62,482 nt of DNA from CAZCCC01 sp964497245. Lineage in GTDB: Bacteria > Patescibacteriota > Patescibacteriia > Buchananbacterales > UBA6539. The position numbers and the translations under genes were made by a program. This document shows, piece by piece, positions 49,580 to 58,541 of this stretch. The stretch is taken from assembly GCA_964497245.1 (NCBI GenBank), contig CAZCCC010000002.1, positions 1 through 62,482 of the forward strand. The letters run 5' to 3'. Below the pieces are notes generated by a model. That model did no database searches. It had not been told where the DNA came from and saw only the letters and a program-made list of their open reading frames with translations. How positions within the stretch are numbered: position 1 is the first letter of the stretch; each line of letters begins with the position of its first letter.

Positions 49580-50955
49580 ACCATTATTTTTTTTATTTCC
49601 TCTTTATAAATATTAATAACTTTACTCCTAATTTCTTTTGGAATTGTTGCTACTTTATTTATTATTAAAAATTTCTTTTTTAGTTCTGACTGCCGGCTTT
49701 TGGCTTCTTTAAGATATACTTTTTCAAATAAAGAAATTAGATCACCTTTTATTCCCCGTTGAAAGGCTAAAAAAAATGCCAGCAGCTGTTCGTCTCTTAC
49801 CGCCTTTGGTTTTTCATAAGCCCTGTTTATTAAAGGATTAAACAAAGGATAAAACCTTTTATATTTCAGCTTGAAAAAATCTTGATTAAAACCAATTTGG
49901 CTTGCTGTTCCACCACAAGCGATAAAATAAAGAAAAGCTTTAGCACACATCGGACAATCATAGCACCATTTGTCGCAATTATTTTTTGGCGAACAAGACA
50001 TTAAATAAGGAAGCAAATAAGAATAACGATTCCGCAAAATTGCCATTTCAACGATATTATATATCGGCTCAACTAAACTGACAATTTGGACGCTGTTTTT
50101 AGTTATTTTTTTAAGATTCTGATTTGTTTTTTTTGAATAAAAAATGCTTTGATCAAAAGATGGATAAACCTTTTTTCCATCCTTTTTAAAATAATCGGAA
50201 AAATTAGCTTCATTTCCAAAAATAATATATTTTGCTCCAAAGCTTTTGACAAAAGGAATCAACTCAAGGGAAAAAGCAAGCATTCCGTTAGTATTTTCCA
50301 GTTCCGCTATATTTTTTTTAAAGCTTCCATTTAAAAATACATTGTCAGCACCGTCAAAGAGGTAATTGATCTGCAATTTCTCTTTTTTTGAAAATTCCTT
50401 AATTATCTTTTTTTTAAAAAACTCTTCAGGATCATTCAAATTATTCTTATCCATTACATAAATAGGATAAATTTTTAAACCCAGCTCTTTGGCTATACCA
50501 TAAGAAAGCAAGCTGTCTTTCCCAAAAGACAATGCTAAAACTGCCTTATTTTGACTCGTCTGCCATGAAAAAATTTTATTTTTATCTTCAATTTTTTTTT
50601 GAAATTGTTCTAAATTGCCACTTTTTTCAAACTGCTTTATAATCTTATTGGCATTTAATTTTTCAAAAAAAGCAATCCGGGGCAGATCCTTTTTTATTCC
50701 ATAATCAATAAAATCTTTCAAATCCGGCTTTGAAAAATTATAAGAAAGCGACTTTCCAGAAACAAGACAAAGCGGTTTTGTCCGACAATAAACAAAATTA
50801 GCGACTAAAATATCTCTGAAATCCTTTGGCAAGGCAGAAAAAATTCCCTTCGAATATTGAACAAAATAATTTTTACCTAAAATATTAAAACCAAAGCTGT
50901 CTTCTTTTTGAAAACCTATAATTTCCAGGCATCTTTTTTTGGCAAGCATTCGCAA
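49576..50955 (-). CDS. PP-loop ATPase, MurL-like
   Basis: 459-aa protein with the PP-loop SFGKDS at 143-148, which binds ATP pyrophosphate for adenylation. It has IIFGNEANFSDYF and PSFDQS motifs and a Cys cluster at 321-337 (C-x5-C-x3-C-x2-C-x2-C). Its length and the GNE...S pattern resemble MurL, which epimerises the terminal L-Glu of UDP-MurNAc-L-Ala-L-Glu via an adenylate. I regard MurL-like as probable for the family but not for the substrate. The Cys cluster may bind zinc. First gene of the operon; 257 nt separate it from the divergent P-type ATPase gene. Confidence 0.65.
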   Translation of the reverse strand: MRMLAKKRCLEIIGFQKEDSFGFNILGKNYFVQYSKGIFSALPKDFRDILVANFVYCRTKPLCLVSGKSLSYNFSKPDLKDFIDYGIKKDLPRIAFFEKLNANKIIKQFEKSGNLEQFQKKIEDKNKIFSWQTSQNKAVLALSFGKDSLLSYGIAKELGLKIYPIYVMDKNNLNDPEEFFKKKIIKEFSKKEKLQINYLFDGADNVFLNGSFKKNIAELENTNGMLAFSLELIPFVKSFGAKYIIFGNEANFSDYFKKDGKKVYPSFDQSIFYSKKTNQNLKKITKNSVQIVSLVEPIYNIVEMAILRNRYSYLLPYLMSCSPKNNCDKWCYDCPMCAKAFLYFIACGGTASQIGFNQDFFKLKYKRFYPLFNPLINRAYEKPKAVRDEQLLAFFLAFQRGIKGDLISLFEKVYLKEAKSRQSELKKKFLIINKVATIPKEIRSKVINIYKEEIKKIMV

Positions 50956-51119
50956 TTTTTATATTAAAACTATATGGATAAATTATAATTGATTTTGCTA
51001 AAAATTACAATTAAAAAAAACTAAGCAGATCTTTAACCAAAATAATAATTAATATAACCTAACATCTTTTTATGAATTTAAAACTAAACAATATTATTCT
51101 AAATCAGACACAAAATTTG

Positions 51120-51148
51120 TTTGTATTATGCTAAATTTTATGTTATAA
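51120..51148 (+). promoter_or_regulatory. Extended -10 promoter of P-type ATPase gene
   Basis: TGTTATAAT (51140-51148) is an extended -10. A weak TTGTAT lies 17 nt upstream. The 5' leader of about 57 nt has an AAGGAG site followed at once by a GTG-initiated 8-codon frame (51174-51200) that ends before the ATPase start. Confidence 0.5.
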
Positions 51149-51212
51149 TAAAAACAAATAAATTAATTAAGGAGTGGCTCATATCTTGCGCCATCAATAA
51201 AAATCCAAAAAA

Positions 51213-53888
51213 ATGAAACAAAATTGGTATTCAAAATTGCCGGCTGAAATATTTGAAGAAATTAAAACTACAGAACACGGCTTAACCGAAAAAGAAGCCT
51301 TATACCGACTGGAAAAATTCGGACCAAATAAGCTGCCTGAGGCCAAGGCTGACACTTTATTTAAAATCTTTATTAATCAATTTAAAAGCCCGCTAATCTA
51401 TATTTTAATGATCGCCAGCGTGGTGTTTTTTTTAATGCACGAATACGCCGATGCTTTCATTATATTATTAATCTTATCTTTTAATGCCATTGTCGGCACC
51501 TTTCAGGAAGGAAAAGCCCAAAATACTCTTTTATCCCTGAAGAAATTTGCCAATACCAGTGCTACTGTCTTGAGGGAAGGTAAAGAGTTGATAGTCCCCT
51601 CTGAAGAAGTGGTAGTTGGAGATATTATTATTTTACAAGAAGGGGAAAAAATTCCGGCTGATGCCAGGGTAATTCTTTCACACAATCTTAAAGTTGATGA
51701 AGCAGTTTTAACCGGCGAATCCGAACCAATCTATAAGATAGTTGAACCTATAAAAAAACCTAAGATTGAAATCACCGAACAAAAAAATATGATCTTCAGC
51801 GGCACTCATATATCTTCAGGAAGTGGACAGGCTTTGGTAGTGGCAACCGGCTCAAAGACTTTTATCGGACAAATAGCAAAAGAAATTGAAAACATTGATA
51901 CGGAAATACCATTAAAGGCCAACATTAGGCAACTCTCAAAAATGATTATTGTAGCAGTTGTCGTTATTTGTATTTCTTTGTTTATTTTTGGTATAGCAAC
52001 GGGAAAACCGCTGAAAGATATGTTTTTAACAATGATGTCTTTATGTATATCTGTAATCCCGGCAGGGCTGCCGATTGTTATGACTTTAGTTTTGGCTGCC
52101 GGTGTCTGGCGTATGAGCAAAAGAAATGCCCTGGTAAAAAGACTTCAGGCAGTTGAGGCTTTAGGTCAGGCTAAAATTATAGCGGTTGACAAAACCGGCA
52201 CAGTGACAAAAAATGAACTGATTGTAAAAAATATTTTTGTTAATAATAAAATTTTTAATGTACAAGGTGTAGGTTATGACCCGACAGGTGAAATAATTTT
52301 AAATGATAAAATAGTCAACCCTATTGATTATCCGGAACTTACATTAATTGGCAAAATTTCGGCTTTTTGCTCAAATGCCAGAGTAATGTTTGATGAAGAA
52401 AATGATCAATGGAAAATCAGCGGAGATCCAACTGAAGCAGCAATGCTCATAATGTCAAAAAAACTAGGCTATAATAAAGAAGATCTAAATAAAAAATATC
52501 CGTTGATGAATGAAGTTCCTTTTGACTACAAACTTAAATACCATGCCACTGTACAAAATATGGGAAAAGAAAAAATGCTCTCAGTAGTCGGAGCACCTGA
52601 AGTAATTTTTAACCGATCATCAAAAATCTGGGAAAATGGCAAGGGAAAAAAATTAACCGAAGAAAAGAAAAAAGAACTGGAAAAATATTTCATTAAAATG
52701 TCGCAGAAAGGTTTAAGAATAATTGCGGTTGCTCAAAAAAAAGTAAAAAATGACGAAATAGACAAAGAAAAACTCGGGGATCTTGTTTTTGTTGGGATGC
52801 TTTCAATGAGTGATACTTTGCGGCCGGAAGTTTTTGACGCAATGAATCAGGCTTCTCTGGCCGGAATAAAGGTTGTAATGATTACCGGCGACCACAAAAT
52901 TACTGCTCAGACGATAGCTAAAGAAGCGGGAATATACAAACAAGGAGATATAGTATTAACCGGGGAAGAAATGGATAATTTAAGCGAAGAAAAACTTGCT
53001 AAAATTTTAGACAAAGTAACTGTTTTTGCCAGATTTACTCCTGATAGAAAATTACAGATTATAAAAGCTTACAAAGCCAAAGGTATTATTGTGGCAATGA
53101 CCGGAGACGGGGTAAATGATGCGCCTTCTTTGGTAGCCGCTGATTTGGGGGTGGCAATGGGTAAAATAGGAACTGAAGTAGCAAAAGAGGCTTCGGATAT
53201 AATTTTACTTGATGATAATTTCGGAAGCATAGTTTCGGCAATTGAAGAAGGACGAAGTATTTATAAAACAATAAAAAAAGTCGTTTTATACCTTTTTTCT
53301 ACCGGCATCGGCGAAGTCCTGATAATTAGCGCCGCATTAGTAATGAGGATTCCCGTACCAATACTGCCTGCCCAAATAATTTGGCTCAATTTTGTCACAG
53401 ACGGGTTTTTAGATGTTGCTTTAGGGATGGAGCCAAAAGAAGAAGGCTTATTGACTAAGAAATTCTCCAAACCCAAAAAATATTTAATTGACAAGTTTAT
53501 GTCTTTAAGAATTTTTCTAATGGGTTCAACAATGGCAATAGGCACAATCTTTATATTCCTACCCAGATATCAGCAAGACTTTTACCATGCATTAACAATG
53601 TCTTTTACTGCTATGGCTATTTTTCAATGGTTTAACGCTTGGAATTGCCGATCTGACGAAAAATCAATTTTTCAAGTTAATCCCTTTTCCAATAAATTTT
53701 TATTGGTGGCCACTCCAACAGTGGTAATCCTGCAGTTATTTGCTATCTATAATCCTTTCATGCAAAAAGTTCTAACCACTACTCCGCTCAATTTAAATGA
53801 TTGGATTTTGATAATAATGGTTGTTTTATCAATTGTCTTGGTTGAAGAAACAAGAAAGTTTGCTTTTAAAATCCTAAAGAAAAATTAA
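51213..53888 (+). CDS. P-type cation-transporting ATPase (Ca2+-ATPase-like, P2)
   Basis: 891-aa membrane pump. It has an N-terminal cation-ATPase domain (LTEKEALYRLEKFGPNKLPE), actuator TGE loop (VLTGESEPIYK), phosphorylation site D326 in DKTGTVTKNE, ATP-binding domain (GDPTEAAML, KYHATVQNMGKEKML) and hinge MTGDGVNDAPSLVAADLG. The M4 helix segment VIPAGLPIVMT fits P2A/P2B pumps for Ca2+ or Mn2+ (PEGL/PAGL type). About ten membrane helices. Monocistronic by context, with its own extended -10 and a short hairpin 16 nt after the stop. Confidence 0.9.
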   Translation: MKQNWYSKLPAEIFEEIKTTEHGLTEKEALYRLEKFGPNKLPEAKADTLFKIFINQFKSPLIYILMIASVVFFLMHEYADAFIILLILSFNAIVGTFQEGKAQNTLLSLKKFANTSATVLREGKELIVPSEEVVVGDIIILQEGEKIPADARVILSHNLKVDEAVLTGESEPIYKIVEPIKKPKIEITEQKNMIFSGTHISSGSGQALVVATGSKTFIGQIAKEIENIDTEIPLKANIRQLSKMIIVAVVVICISLFIFGIATGKPLKDMFLTMMSLCISVIPAGLPIVMTLVLAAGVWRMSKRNALVKRLQAVEALGQAKIIAVDKTGTVTKNELIVKNIFVNNKIFNVQGVGYDPTGEIILNDKIVNPIDYPELTLIGKISAFCSNARVMFDEENDQWKISGDPTEAAMLIMSKKLGYNKEDLNKKYPLMNEVPFDYKLKYHATVQNMGKEKMLSVVGAPEVIFNRSSKIWENGKGKKLTEEKKKELEKYFIKMSQKGLRIIAVAQKKVKNDEIDKEKLGDLVFVGMLSMSDTLRPEVFDAMNQASLAGIKVVMITGDHKITAQTIAKEAGIYKQGDIVLTGEEMDNLSEEKLAKILDKVTVFARFTPDRKLQIIKAYKAKGIIVAMTGDGVNDAPSLVAADLGVAMGKIGTEVAKEASDIILLDDNFGSIVSAIEEGRSIYKTIKKVVLYLFSTGIGEVLIISAALVMRIPVPILPAQIIWLNFVTDGFLDVALGMEPKEEGLLTKKFSKPKKYLIDKFMSLRIFLMGSTMAIGTIFIFLPRYQQDFYHALTMSFTAMAIFQWFNAWNCRSDEKSIFQVNPFSNKFLLVATPTVVILQLFAIYNPFMQKVLTTTPLNLNDWILIIMVVLSIVLVEETRKFAFKILKKN

Positions 53889-53903
53889 TTTCAAAATAGA
53901 ATA

Positions 53904-53919
53904 AAGGGTATTAACCCTT
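53904..53919 (+). terminator. Repeated hairpin AAGGGTATTAACCCTT, copy 2
   Basis: Stem AAGGGT/ACCCTT, loop ATTA, 16 nt after the ATPase stop. The tail is A/T-rich but not a strong T-run. It is identical to the core of the hairpin at 27599-27616. Confidence 0.45.
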
Positions 53920-53929
53920 ATTAACTCTA

Positions 53930-53943
53930 CGTCGCCAATAAAA
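53930..53943 (+). repeat. 14-nt repeat CGTCGCCAATAAAA, copy 1
   Basis: Lies 14 nt upstream of the Mur-ligase start. An identical copy abuts the scaffold gap at 55810-55823. Confidence 0.6.
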
Positions 53944-53957
53944 GCTTTCTGTCAAAT

Positions 53958-55238
53958 ATGCATTCAATAAAACAAAAAATAAAAAAACTGGTGCCTGCTC
54001 CAATACTTAATTGGTATCATTTTTTTATGTCTTTACTTGCAACAATAATTTTCTGCTACCCTTCAAGAAAAATAAAAGTTATCGGAGTAACCGGCACAAA
54101 CGGTAAGTCAACAGTAGTGATGATGGTTTCCAAAATTCTAGAGGAAGCCGGATATAAAATTGCCACATCTTCTTCTGTAGAATTCCAGATAGGCGAAAAA
54201 AAATGGGCAAACAATCTGAGAATGACAATGCCCGGCAGATTTTCCCTGCAAAAATTTTTAAGGAAAGCTGCCTCAAAAAATTGCCAATACGCAGTAGTTG
54301 AGGTAAGTTCCGAAGGCATAAAGCAACACCGGCATCGGTTTATAAACTTTACTGCGGCCATCTTGACAAACGTTACTGCTGAACATTTGGAATCACACGG
54401 TGGCTTTAAAAACTATTTATCAGCCAAAGGCGAATTGTTCCGCCTTAATAAAAATATCCACATTATAAATTATGAGGATTCTAATTTTGAATATTTTGCC
54501 GGTTTTAAAGCCAAAAAAAAATATATATATGGTATAAAACCAAAAAATGAAAAAAATAAAACAGTTTTTGTTTTATTTCCAGGTCAACTTAAGAATCTTA
54601 CTGAGGGTTCAATGTTTAATTTAAATGGATTGGAATTTAAATTAAACTTGCTTGGAGAATTTAATATATATAATGCCTTGTCGGCAATCTGTTTAGGCCT
54701 ATCTCAAAATATAAGCCTTGAAACATGTAAAAATGCTTTAGTAAAAATAAAATCAATGTCTGGACGGATGGAACAGGTAATTTCAAAACCAATAAAAGTT
54801 TTTATTGATTATGCGGTAACTCCTGATTCACTGGAAAAAGCTTATCTGACATTAAAAAATAATTTTCAAGAAAAAAGGTTAATTTGTATTCTCGGCTCCT
54901 GCGGAGGAGGCAGGGACAAATGGAAAAGACCTATTTTGGGGAAAATAGCCTCAAAATATTGTGATAAAATCATTATAACAAATGAAGATCCTTATGATGA
55001 AAATCCTGTCAAGATTATTAATGAAATAGCTGAGGAAAACAAATTGGCTGAAAAAATAATTGACCGGCGGGAAGCAATACATAAAGCCTTAAAATCAGCA
55101 AAAGATGGAGATGTCGTAATCATTACAGGAAAAGGAACGGAAAACTCAATGTGTCTAGATCATGGGAAAAAAATTGATTGGAATGATAAACGAGTTGTAA
55201 TTGAAGAATTCAAAAAAATATCTGAACAATTCAACTAA
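53958..55238 (+). CDS. Mur ligase family protein, MurE-like without the N-terminal UDP-binding domain
   Basis: 426-aa ATP-dependent amide ligase. The P-loop is VTGTNGKST at 44-52; TNVTAEHLESHGG and LGEFNIYNALSAIC are core motifs. MSGRMEQV, IDYAVTPDSLEKAY and LGSCGGGRDKWKRP are MurE/tripeptide-synthetase features, and TNEDPYDENP replaces the DNPR-type residue selection motif. The first 40 residues hold a hydrophobic segment (FFMSLLATIIFCYP) instead of the roughly 100-aa UDP-sugar-binding domain of MurE. It may add an amino acid to a peptide that is not a normal UDP-MurNAc precursor, or act at the membrane. The start codon is preceded by no clear ribosome site. Confidence 0.82.
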   Translation: MHSIKQKIKKLVPAPILNWYHFFMSLLATIIFCYPSRKIKVIGVTGTNGKSTVVMMVSKILEEAGYKIATSSSVEFQIGEKKWANNLRMTMPGRFSLQKFLRKAASKNCQYAVVEVSSEGIKQHRHRFINFTAAILTNVTAEHLESHGGFKNYLSAKGELFRLNKNIHIINYEDSNFEYFAGFKAKKKYIYGIKPKNEKNKTVFVLFPGQLKNLTEGSMFNLNGLEFKLNLLGEFNIYNALSAICLGLSQNISLETCKNALVKIKSMSGRMEQVISKPIKVFIDYAVTPDSLEKAYLTLKNNFQEKRLICILGSCGGGRDKWKRPILGKIASKYCDKIIITNEDPYDENPVKIINEIAEENKLAEKIIDRREAIHKALKSAKDGDVVIITGKGTENSMCLDHGKKIDWNDKRVVIEEFKKISEQFN

Positions 55239-55288
55239 AATATTTCAGATACCATTTTATATAATAATTAATAATTAATCTTAACATT

Positions 55289-55723
55289 ATGCGCTATCAA
55301 TATTTTTGGCTTGTAGCAATTATACTGACATTGCCTATAATTGCACTTTTACTGGGACCAACTGCTTTTTCACAAATAGATTCCTCGCTAATTGTGACAA
55401 CTGATGATTTGAGCGCCGCCGGCTTTACTAATCCACGTGCAGTACAGGCCAAAGGTTCTGTCTCGCCGACAGTTTACTATTTTGAAGTGGAAGAAAACTC
55501 AGCAACTAGAAATCCTGACTGGGGAAGTGTCTCAAATCTTGTTGCTGTCACCATTCAAAAAACAACCAACCCTGAATGGCTATACAATGAAGGAATGATA
55601 GAAATAATTGATATTAAAGGACGAACTCAGGCTAGAATTTCCCGTCCAGGCTACTACATTGCAGTGACCGGCCCCGATGTCCAGAAAGTTACTGCATTGG
55701 CAGAAAATATTGCAAAAAAATAA
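55289..55723 (+). CDS. Membrane-anchored hypothetical protein
   Basis: 144-aa protein with an N-terminal membrane anchor or signal (residues 4-27, YFWLVAIILTLPIIALLLG) and an extracytoplasmic alpha/beta domain of about 110 residues (ITTDDLSAAGF-like start, GYYIAVTGPDVQKVTALAEN end). It resembles small CPR surface proteins but I cannot name a family. It is 50 nt after the Mur-ligase-like gene and may be co-transcribed. The downstream side reaches a hairpin and the assembly gap. Confidence 0.6.
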   Translation: MRYQYFWLVAIILTLPIIALLLGPTAFSQIDSSLIVTTDDLSAAGFTNPRAVQAKGSVSPTVYYFEVEENSATRNPDWGSVSNLVAVTIQKTTNPEWLYNEGMIEIIDIKGRTQARISRPGYYIAVTGPDVQKVTALAENIAKK

Positions 55724-55774
55724 GGCAAAAAAATGGTAATAACCGCAGGGCAAGCTCCGCCCACTTCTTTTGCA

Positions 55775-55795
55775 GTCCCGACGTAAAGTCGGGAC
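55775..55795. repeat. GTCCCGAC hairpin at edge of scaffold gap
   Basis: Perfect 8-bp stem GTCCCGAC/GTCGGGAC with loop GTAAA. This element type is common in CPR genomes and probably helped break the assembly at 55800. Confidence 0.7.
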
Positions 55796-55799
55796 GGGG

Positions 55800-55809
55800 N
55801 NNNNNNNNN
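55800..55809. other. Scaffold gap (10 N)
   Basis: Ten Ns join two contigs. The real gap length is unknown, and any gene crossing it cannot be judged. Confidence 0.98.
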
Positions 55810-55823
55810 CGTCGCCAATAAAA
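55810..55823 (+). repeat. 14-nt repeat CGTCGCCAATAAAA, copy 2
   Basis: Same 14 nt as 53930-53943, immediately right of the Ns. This suggests that the gap sits inside a repeated element that also includes the 53.9-kb sequence. Confidence 0.6.
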
Positions 55824-55917
55824 TAAACAATAAAATAAGCATGGATGACATCTATGCTTATTTTATTACCAATGAAAAATATTAATCCTAACCATGAGTT
55901 TAAAAATGGCTGTAAAT

Positions 55918-56124
55918 TTAATTCTCTTTATCCTGACGAATAATATAATTAAAAGCCGGTACAATAACTATTATTCCAACAACCAACGAAATCCAAAGCA
56001 CTTCTCCCCTGTTCATAAAAAGCTGACTGTCAAGTAAAAGCCAAACACTCCTAAATATCAACACCGAGGCAAAAATTATCAAAATTTCAGCTGCTATTAA
56101 TTTTTTGTAATAATTTATTTTCAT
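55918..56124 (-). CDS. Small two-helix membrane protein
   Basis: 68-aa protein with two hydrophobic helices (about 8-30, LIAAEILIIFASVLIF, and 42-60, VLWISLVVGIIVIVPAF) and a charged C-terminus (RQDKEN). It starts 5 nt after the stop of the larger membrane protein gene, so the two are probably made together and may interact. Function unknown. Confidence 0.6.
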   Translation of the reverse strand: MKINYYKKLIAAEILIIFASVLIFRSVWLLLDSQLFMNRGEVLWISLVVGIIVIVPAFNYIIRQDKEN

Positions 56125-56129
56125 ATGAT

Positions 56130-57014
56130 TTAATTATTTGGGGTTTGATTTTCTTTGGGTTTTTCATCTGAATCAAGGCTTCTTGACATTGAAATTAAAA
56201 ATAAGACCACGGCCGCTAAAAAGGCTCCGGCGCCGATTAATTCAATGCTTTCTTCTATAAGACTGTCCATTAAAAAAAATTCAATTGAAAATAATTCATC
56301 ATTCCAGGCTCCCCATTTTTCTGCTAATCCAAAGTCACCAATCCTGACAGCTAGCTGATAAAAACTTTCACCGGCTAAATCATAAAAATTTTTTTCCAAA
56401 AGGCCTTCAAAAGCGCTACCTACAAAAGATAAAGAAGCTGCAGCGGCATAGGAGATAAATCCAATAAGTAGTAGTATTTTAACCTTCAAAAAATTCTTAA
56501 GTTCTCTGAAATAAAAAATTAAAGCTAATAAAGGCAAGCTGGCTAAAGCAGAAAAATAAATAAACTCGGCTAAAGTTCCCATAATCCCCTGATCAGGTTC
56601 GTCAAAAAATGCCTGAACATAACTCATTAATGTATGCCTTGTATCTCCAGCATCTTCAAAAACCATAAAAATAAATGCTATAGACATCAATGCCCAAAAG
56701 GCCGACAACTTATTATTTTTTCTATAAAGATTCCCGCTTAAAAAAGCTGAAATTACAATTGAACCACCCAAAAAAAACCATTGCCATAACTCCAAAAAAC
56801 CGCTGTTTCTGCCAAGATGATGAAACAAGAAAGGACGATATGTAAAAAAGAAGTAGCTGTGATCCAAATTAAACAGTATGTCGCGAAAACCAAAGATATT
56901 ACGCAGATCAACCAAATAAAAAGCCAGCCAGGAAATAAAAACTATAAAAAAAGCTGATCCGAAAATTATTTTTGGAAGATTATTTAATAAAAAATTATTT
57001 TTTTCTATTTTCAT
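56130..57014 (-). CDS. Multi-pass membrane protein of unknown function
   Basis: 294-aa protein with about seven membrane helices. Acidic or aromatic loops include GFRDILFNLDHSYFFFTYRP after helix 1 and the potentially functional FEDAGDTRHTLMSY after helix 3. A long acidic region (residues about 195-255, LLEKNFYDLAGESFYQ) precedes the last helix, and a charged tail follows. I do not recognise the family. It is the first of a two-gene unit with the 68-aa membrane protein. Confidence 0.65.
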   Translation of the reverse strand: MKIEKNNFLLNNLPKIIFGSAFFIVFISWLAFYLVDLRNIFGFRDILFNLDHSYFFFTYRPFLFHHLGRNSGFLELWQWFFLGGSIVISAFLSGNLYRKNNKLSAFWALMSIAFIFMVFEDAGDTRHTLMSYVQAFFDEPDQGIMGTLAEFIYFSALASLPLLALIFYFRELKNFLKVKILLLIGFISYAAAASLSFVGSAFEGLLEKNFYDLAGESFYQLAVRIGDFGLAEKWGAWNDELFSIEFFLMDSLIEESIELIGAGAFLAAVVLFLISMSRSLDSDEKPKENQTPNN

Positions 57015-57367
57015 ATTTTATATTGTTAAATTTTAACACAAAATAAAAATTAATAAAATAGTGCTTGGTAAAAATTCAACTATAAAAAATATCTTTTAAT
57101 AATAATTGCTTGTATTTTTTACCACCAATTTTTTTGATAAAATTTAATTTTTTATTTAAAAAAATAAAGATTCAGTAAAACAGTTTTATAAACAAAAATC
57201 TTAAAAAATTTTGCTTAATATTATTTTCTTTATCTCTATAAACCAGTAATACTTTCCACCACGCCCTTTACTCTTTTAAATAAGCCGCACTAAGGCGGAC
57301 GACTGACTTATTATGTAAAATCAATTTTCGCCAAAAATTGAAAAATACCGATTCCTTTTTTAGAATA
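57015..57367. other. 353-nt A/T-rich intergenic region
   Basis: Read on both strands. I see no gene or RNA. A short GC-rich patch, CCGCACTAAGGCGG, near 57287 is the only structure. Confidence 0.5.
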
Positions 57368-58033
57368 TCATTTATCAACTAATTTAATTAACTGTTCTTC
57401 CCAGCCAAAACAAGTAGATTGGCCACAAAGTTTTTTAAATGCATTAACGCATTTGGGATCAAGTTTGGTATATTCTTGAAGCATTAGAACAACTTCTTCC
57501 ATAAATCCGCCAACCGTGCCGTTGGAATCATCAACTCCACCTGCGCACAATTTCTTATCAAGCCGCAAAAGCATATCAACCAATAGTTTGGCTGTCTGCT
57601 CGCTAATCGGTAAATCTGACACTAACTTAGACAACCGAGTGCAACCTTCATCCAAAAAATTCTGATAAGCAAACCAGATCCGAGAAGGTCCATTATATGT
57701 TTTTATATATTTCATCGCCGAAGCAATGGCTTTTTTAGTTTCAGTTAATTCTTGTTTGTTTAACTTTCCCAGTTTGCCGCTGCAAACTGGACTTGAAACT
57801 ATTTCTTTATCTTCTTTGCTTAATTTCTTACCATCCATAACCGCATAAATAGACACAGCCACTATGTGTTTGCAAAGAGTATCTCTTAGACCAAGATAGC
57901 ATTCACAATTAGCCAAACCAAAACGGGTCGCCTCAATTGAAACCCTGTAAGGTTGAGTGCCAAGTACAATGGCCGAACAATAACCAATCCCTTCTTTAAA
58001 CTGGGTTACTTTGCCAGCCTCATATAAAGCCAC
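57368..58033 (-). CDS. SWIM zinc-finger protein, 5' end frameshifted
   Basis: 221-aa SWIM-domain protein from the first in-frame standard start, GTG 58031-58033. The zinc motif is CECYLGLRDTLCKH (C43, C45, C54, H56), which binds DNA or proteins in this family. The rest is helical with a Cys-containing C-terminus. The protein-like frame continues upstream of the GTG (KYATDQPTFEKA), and an ATG at 58096-58098 begins MRQAYNLTK in the neighbouring frame. One extra A in the A-run at 58072-58075 would join them into a protein of about 243 aa. So the true start is probably 58098, with an indel or assembly error. Confidence 0.75.
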   Translation of the reverse strand: MALYEAGKVTQFKEGIGYCSAIVLGTQPYRVSIEATRFGLANCECYLGLRDTLCKHIVAVSIYAVMDGKKLSKEDKEIVSSPVCSGKLGKLNKQELTETKKAIASAMKYIKTYNGPSRIWFAYQNFLDEGCTRLSKLVSDLPISEQTAKLLVDMLLRLDKKLCAGGVDDSNGTVGGFMEEVVLMLQEYTKLDPKCVNAFKKLCGQSTCFGWEEQLIKLVDK

Positions 58034-58367
58034 CGCCTTCTCAAAAGTCGGCTGATCTGTGGCATATTTTATTTTGTCAAATTATATGCTTGTCTCATAA
58101 ATAATTTGTGAAAAAATTAAATTATGTTCTCAAACAACTTCTCCTTAAACTAATTTTCGTTTCCTGATTATAAAAAAATCCTTAGCTCCCCCACTGCGGT
58201 TTAGGTGGCAAAACGCCAAATCAAATACTTAAGATATTAACAAACTAAAACCGCCAAAAGTGTGTGCCTAAAACAGCTAAAATATAGGGTGTAAAAACTT
58301 AAATTTTAACTTACTTGAGATTATTATTCAACCCGTTTTTGCTAAATCTACTAAAAAAAGCCATCTG

Positions 58368-58439
58368 CTCCGCGGCCTGGATTCGAACCAGGAACCAATT
58401 GATTAACAGTCAACTGCTCTACCATTGAGCTACCGCGGA
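58368..58439 (-). tRNA. tRNA-Asn(GTT)
   Basis: 72-nt cloverleaf: acceptor TCCGCGG/CCGCGGA, D-arm AGCTCAATGGTAGAGC, anticodon loop CTGTTAA (GTT), T-arm CCTGGTTCGAATCCAGG and discriminator G. CCA is not encoded. Confidence 0.95.
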
Positions 58440-58541
58440 GCACATGGCTCATTTTTTTAGCTCTATTATAATATATTTTAAGTTTCAACAACTTGCAAGG
58501 TTTTGACCGGAAGTCGGTCGCTTTAGAAAGTGTCCTACCCC

